Shown: positions 6,233 to 7,289 of the stretch, in pieces | How positions within the stretch are numbered: position 1 is the first letter of the stretch | How the letters are laid out: each line of letters begins with the position of its first letter | Assembly: GCA_964449175.1 (NCBI GenBank) | Contig: CAYUYH010000143.1 | Span: 1 to 7,289, forward strand | From: CAYUYH01 sp964449175 | GTDB taxonomy: Bacteria; Planctomycetota; Phycisphaerae; SM23-33 | Direction of reading: 5' to 3' | Length of the DNA: 7,289 nt | Notes under the pieces: generated by a model | Database searches by the model: none | What the model was told of the DNA's origin: nothing | Seen by the model: the letters and a program-made list of their open reading frames with translations, nothing else | Program-made: the position numbers and the translations under genes

Positions 6233-7201
6233 ATGGCGAAGTCCGCACCGACCGAATTGCTCGTCCGCCACGATGCCAACCCGATCCTGACCACGGCCGA
6301 CTGGCCTTACCTCATCAGCACCGTGTTCAACGCCGGCGCGACGCGCCTGGCCGACGGGACGATCCTGCTGCTGTGCAGGGTGGAGGACCGCCGCGGGCAC
6401 TCGCACCTGGCCGCCGCCCGCAGCCGAAACGGCGTCGACGGCTGGGAGATCGACCCCGCGCCCTGCCTGGCGCCCGACCCGGTGAACTACCCCGAGGAGC
6501 TGTGGGGCATCGAGGACCCCCGCATCACCTTCGTGCCTGAGCTGAACGGCTATGTCGTGGCCTACACGTCCTACTCGCGCGGCGGCCCGGGTGTCTCGCT
6601 CGCGAAGACGGCCGACTTCCGCAGCTTCCAGCGCATCGGCTCGATCATGCCGCCCGACGACAAGGACGCCGCACTGTTCCCCCGGCGCTTCGGCGACTAC
6701 TGGGCGTTGCTGCACAGGCCCGTCAGCCCCATCGGCGCGCACATCTGGCTGAGCTACTCGCCCGACCTGCACCACTGGGGCAGCCACAAGCTCCTCCTGC
6801 CCGCCCGCCTCGGCGGCTGGTGGGACGCCGGCAAGGTCGGCCTGGCCTCCACGCCGATCGAGACTGACCGCGGGTGGCTGATCTTCTACCACGGCGTGCG
6901 GGAGACGGCATCGGGGTGCCTCTACCGCCTGGGCATGGCCCTGCTGGACCTGAACGATCCCGCCGTCTGCCTGCTGCGCGGCGACGAGTGGGTGTTCGCC
7001 CCGCAGACCGCCTACGAGCGCGAGGGCGACGTCGAGAACGTGGTCTTCCCCTGCGGGCATGTCATCTGCGACGACGGCGACACGCTGCACCTGTACTACG
7101 GCGCCGCAGACACCTGCATCGGCCTGGCCACAGGCAGCCTGTCTGAGATGCTGGCCTGGCTCCTGAAACACGGCCGACCGCCGAAGGACACGCAGGACTA
7201 G
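6233..7201 (+). CDS. GH130 family beta-mannoside phosphorylase/hydrolase
   Basis: This five-bladed propeller enzyme family acts on beta-linked mannosides, mostly by phosphorolysis giving alpha-mannose 1-phosphate, in some members by hydrolysis. The 322 residues fit the compact members. Motifs in order are HDANPIL (13-19), VFNAGA (31-36), LCRVEDRRGHS (47-57), WGIEDPRIT (91-99, with D95 as the expected proton donor), KDAALFPRR (144-152), LHRP (160-163), SPDLHHWG (176-183), GWLIFYHGV (214-222), ALLDLNDP (236-243), YEREGDVENVVFPCG (261-275) and LYYGAAD (287-293). Residues of the type that bind phosphate in characterised phosphorylases (Arg in RVEDR, Lys144, Arg162, His220) appear present, favouring phosphorolysis, but subfamily and substrate cannot be fixed by eye. 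There is no signal peptide, so it is predicted cytoplasmic. It follows the YfhO-like gene by 43 bases and is probably co-transcribed, with a stem-loop just after the stop. Confidence 0.9.
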   Translation: MAKSAPTELLVRHDANPILTTADWPYLISTVFNAGATRLADGTILLLCRVEDRRGHSHLAAARSRNGVDGWEIDPAPCLAPDPVNYPEELWGIEDPRITFVPELNGYVVAYTSYSRGGPGVSLAKTADFRSFQRIGSIMPPDDKDAALFPRRFGDYWALLHRPVSPIGAHIWLSYSPDLHHWGSHKLLLPARLGGWWDAGKVGLASTPIETDRGWLIFYHGVRETASGCLYRLGMALLDLNDPAVCLLRGDEWVFAPQTAYEREGDVENVVFPCGHVICDDGDTLHLYYGAADTCIGLATGSLSEMLAWLLKHGRPPKDTQD

Positions 7202-7205
7202 GAAG

Positions 7206-7237
7206 CCCCTCGCACTGCGAGGGGATGCGCTCTTGTA
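7206..7237 (+). terminator. Stem-loop after the GH130 gene
   Basis: A perfect 8-bp stem, CCCCTCGC/GCGAGGGG (7206-7213 with 7217-7224), closes the loop ACT. It starts 4 bases after the stop codon. The following ATGCGCTCTTGT is only weakly T-rich, so this may be a poor intrinsic terminator or an mRNA 3'-end stabiliser. It is the first clear candidate terminator after the dehydrogenase, YfhO-like and GH130 genes. The remaining bases to 7289 show a small CCGGG/CCCGG hairpin and no gene. Confidence 0.6.
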
Positions 7238-7289
7238 GAAGCTATGTAAGCCGGGCCTCCCGGTCGCAGGTCATTTACGGGATCATAGT

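Noticed and set aside
4993..6294. 433-codon minus-strand frame opposite the YfhO-like gene
   Set aside because: It is a compositionally biased antisense shadow with no motif. It would also run through the start of the GH130 gene.
6152..7171. 339-codon minus-strand frame opposite the GH130 gene
   Set aside because: It is antisense to an intact GH130 frame, shows no recognisable domain, and has shadow-like composition.
7225..7289. Right-edge sequence considered for a tRNA or a new gene start
   Set aside because: Only a 5-bp CCGGG/CCCGG hairpin is visible; there is no cloverleaf and no supported frame in the remaining bases.

Overview
The window reads as a piece of a high-GC bacterial chromosome (by eye about two thirds G+C). 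The best guess is a planctomycete, perhaps the Phycisphaerae side. The grounds are a PEP-CTERM sorting tail of the style common in that phylum, very GC-rich intergenic hairpins and a YfhO-type membrane protein. This lineage call is inference; no marker gene is present.

Layout: (1) Bases 2-1252, + strand, hold the 3' part of a secreted Asp-box (BNR/sialidase-fold) protein with a PEP-CTERM anchor, followed by a strong stem-loop terminator. (2) Bases 1253-1450 lie between convergent genes and hold the terminator, an inverted pair of related GC-rich palindromes and a 10-bp tandem repeat. (3) Bases 1451-2389, - strand, encode a UDP-glucuronate decarboxylase (UDP-xylose synthase). (4) An 86-bp divergent intergenic region follows. 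(5) The + strand then carries UDP-glucose 6-dehydrogenase (2476-3834), a large YfhO-family polytopic membrane protein (3940-6189) and a GH130 glycoside phosphorylase/hydrolase (6233-7201), ending in a stem-loop at 7206-7224. The last 65 bases contain no gene.

The two nucleotide-sugar enzymes act in sequence: UDP-glucose to UDP-glucuronate (2476-3834), then UDP-glucuronate to UDP-xylose (1451-2389). With a putative GT-C-like membrane glycosyltransferase and a beta-mannoside-active GH130 enzyme downstream, the locus looks like part of a surface-glycan or exopolysaccharide module. No terminator is visible between the three + strand genes, so they may form one operon. No tRNA, rRNA, CRISPR array, insertion sequence or prophage gene was seen. 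The families are known; the least explained points are the YfhO-GH130 pairing and the inverted palindrome pair.
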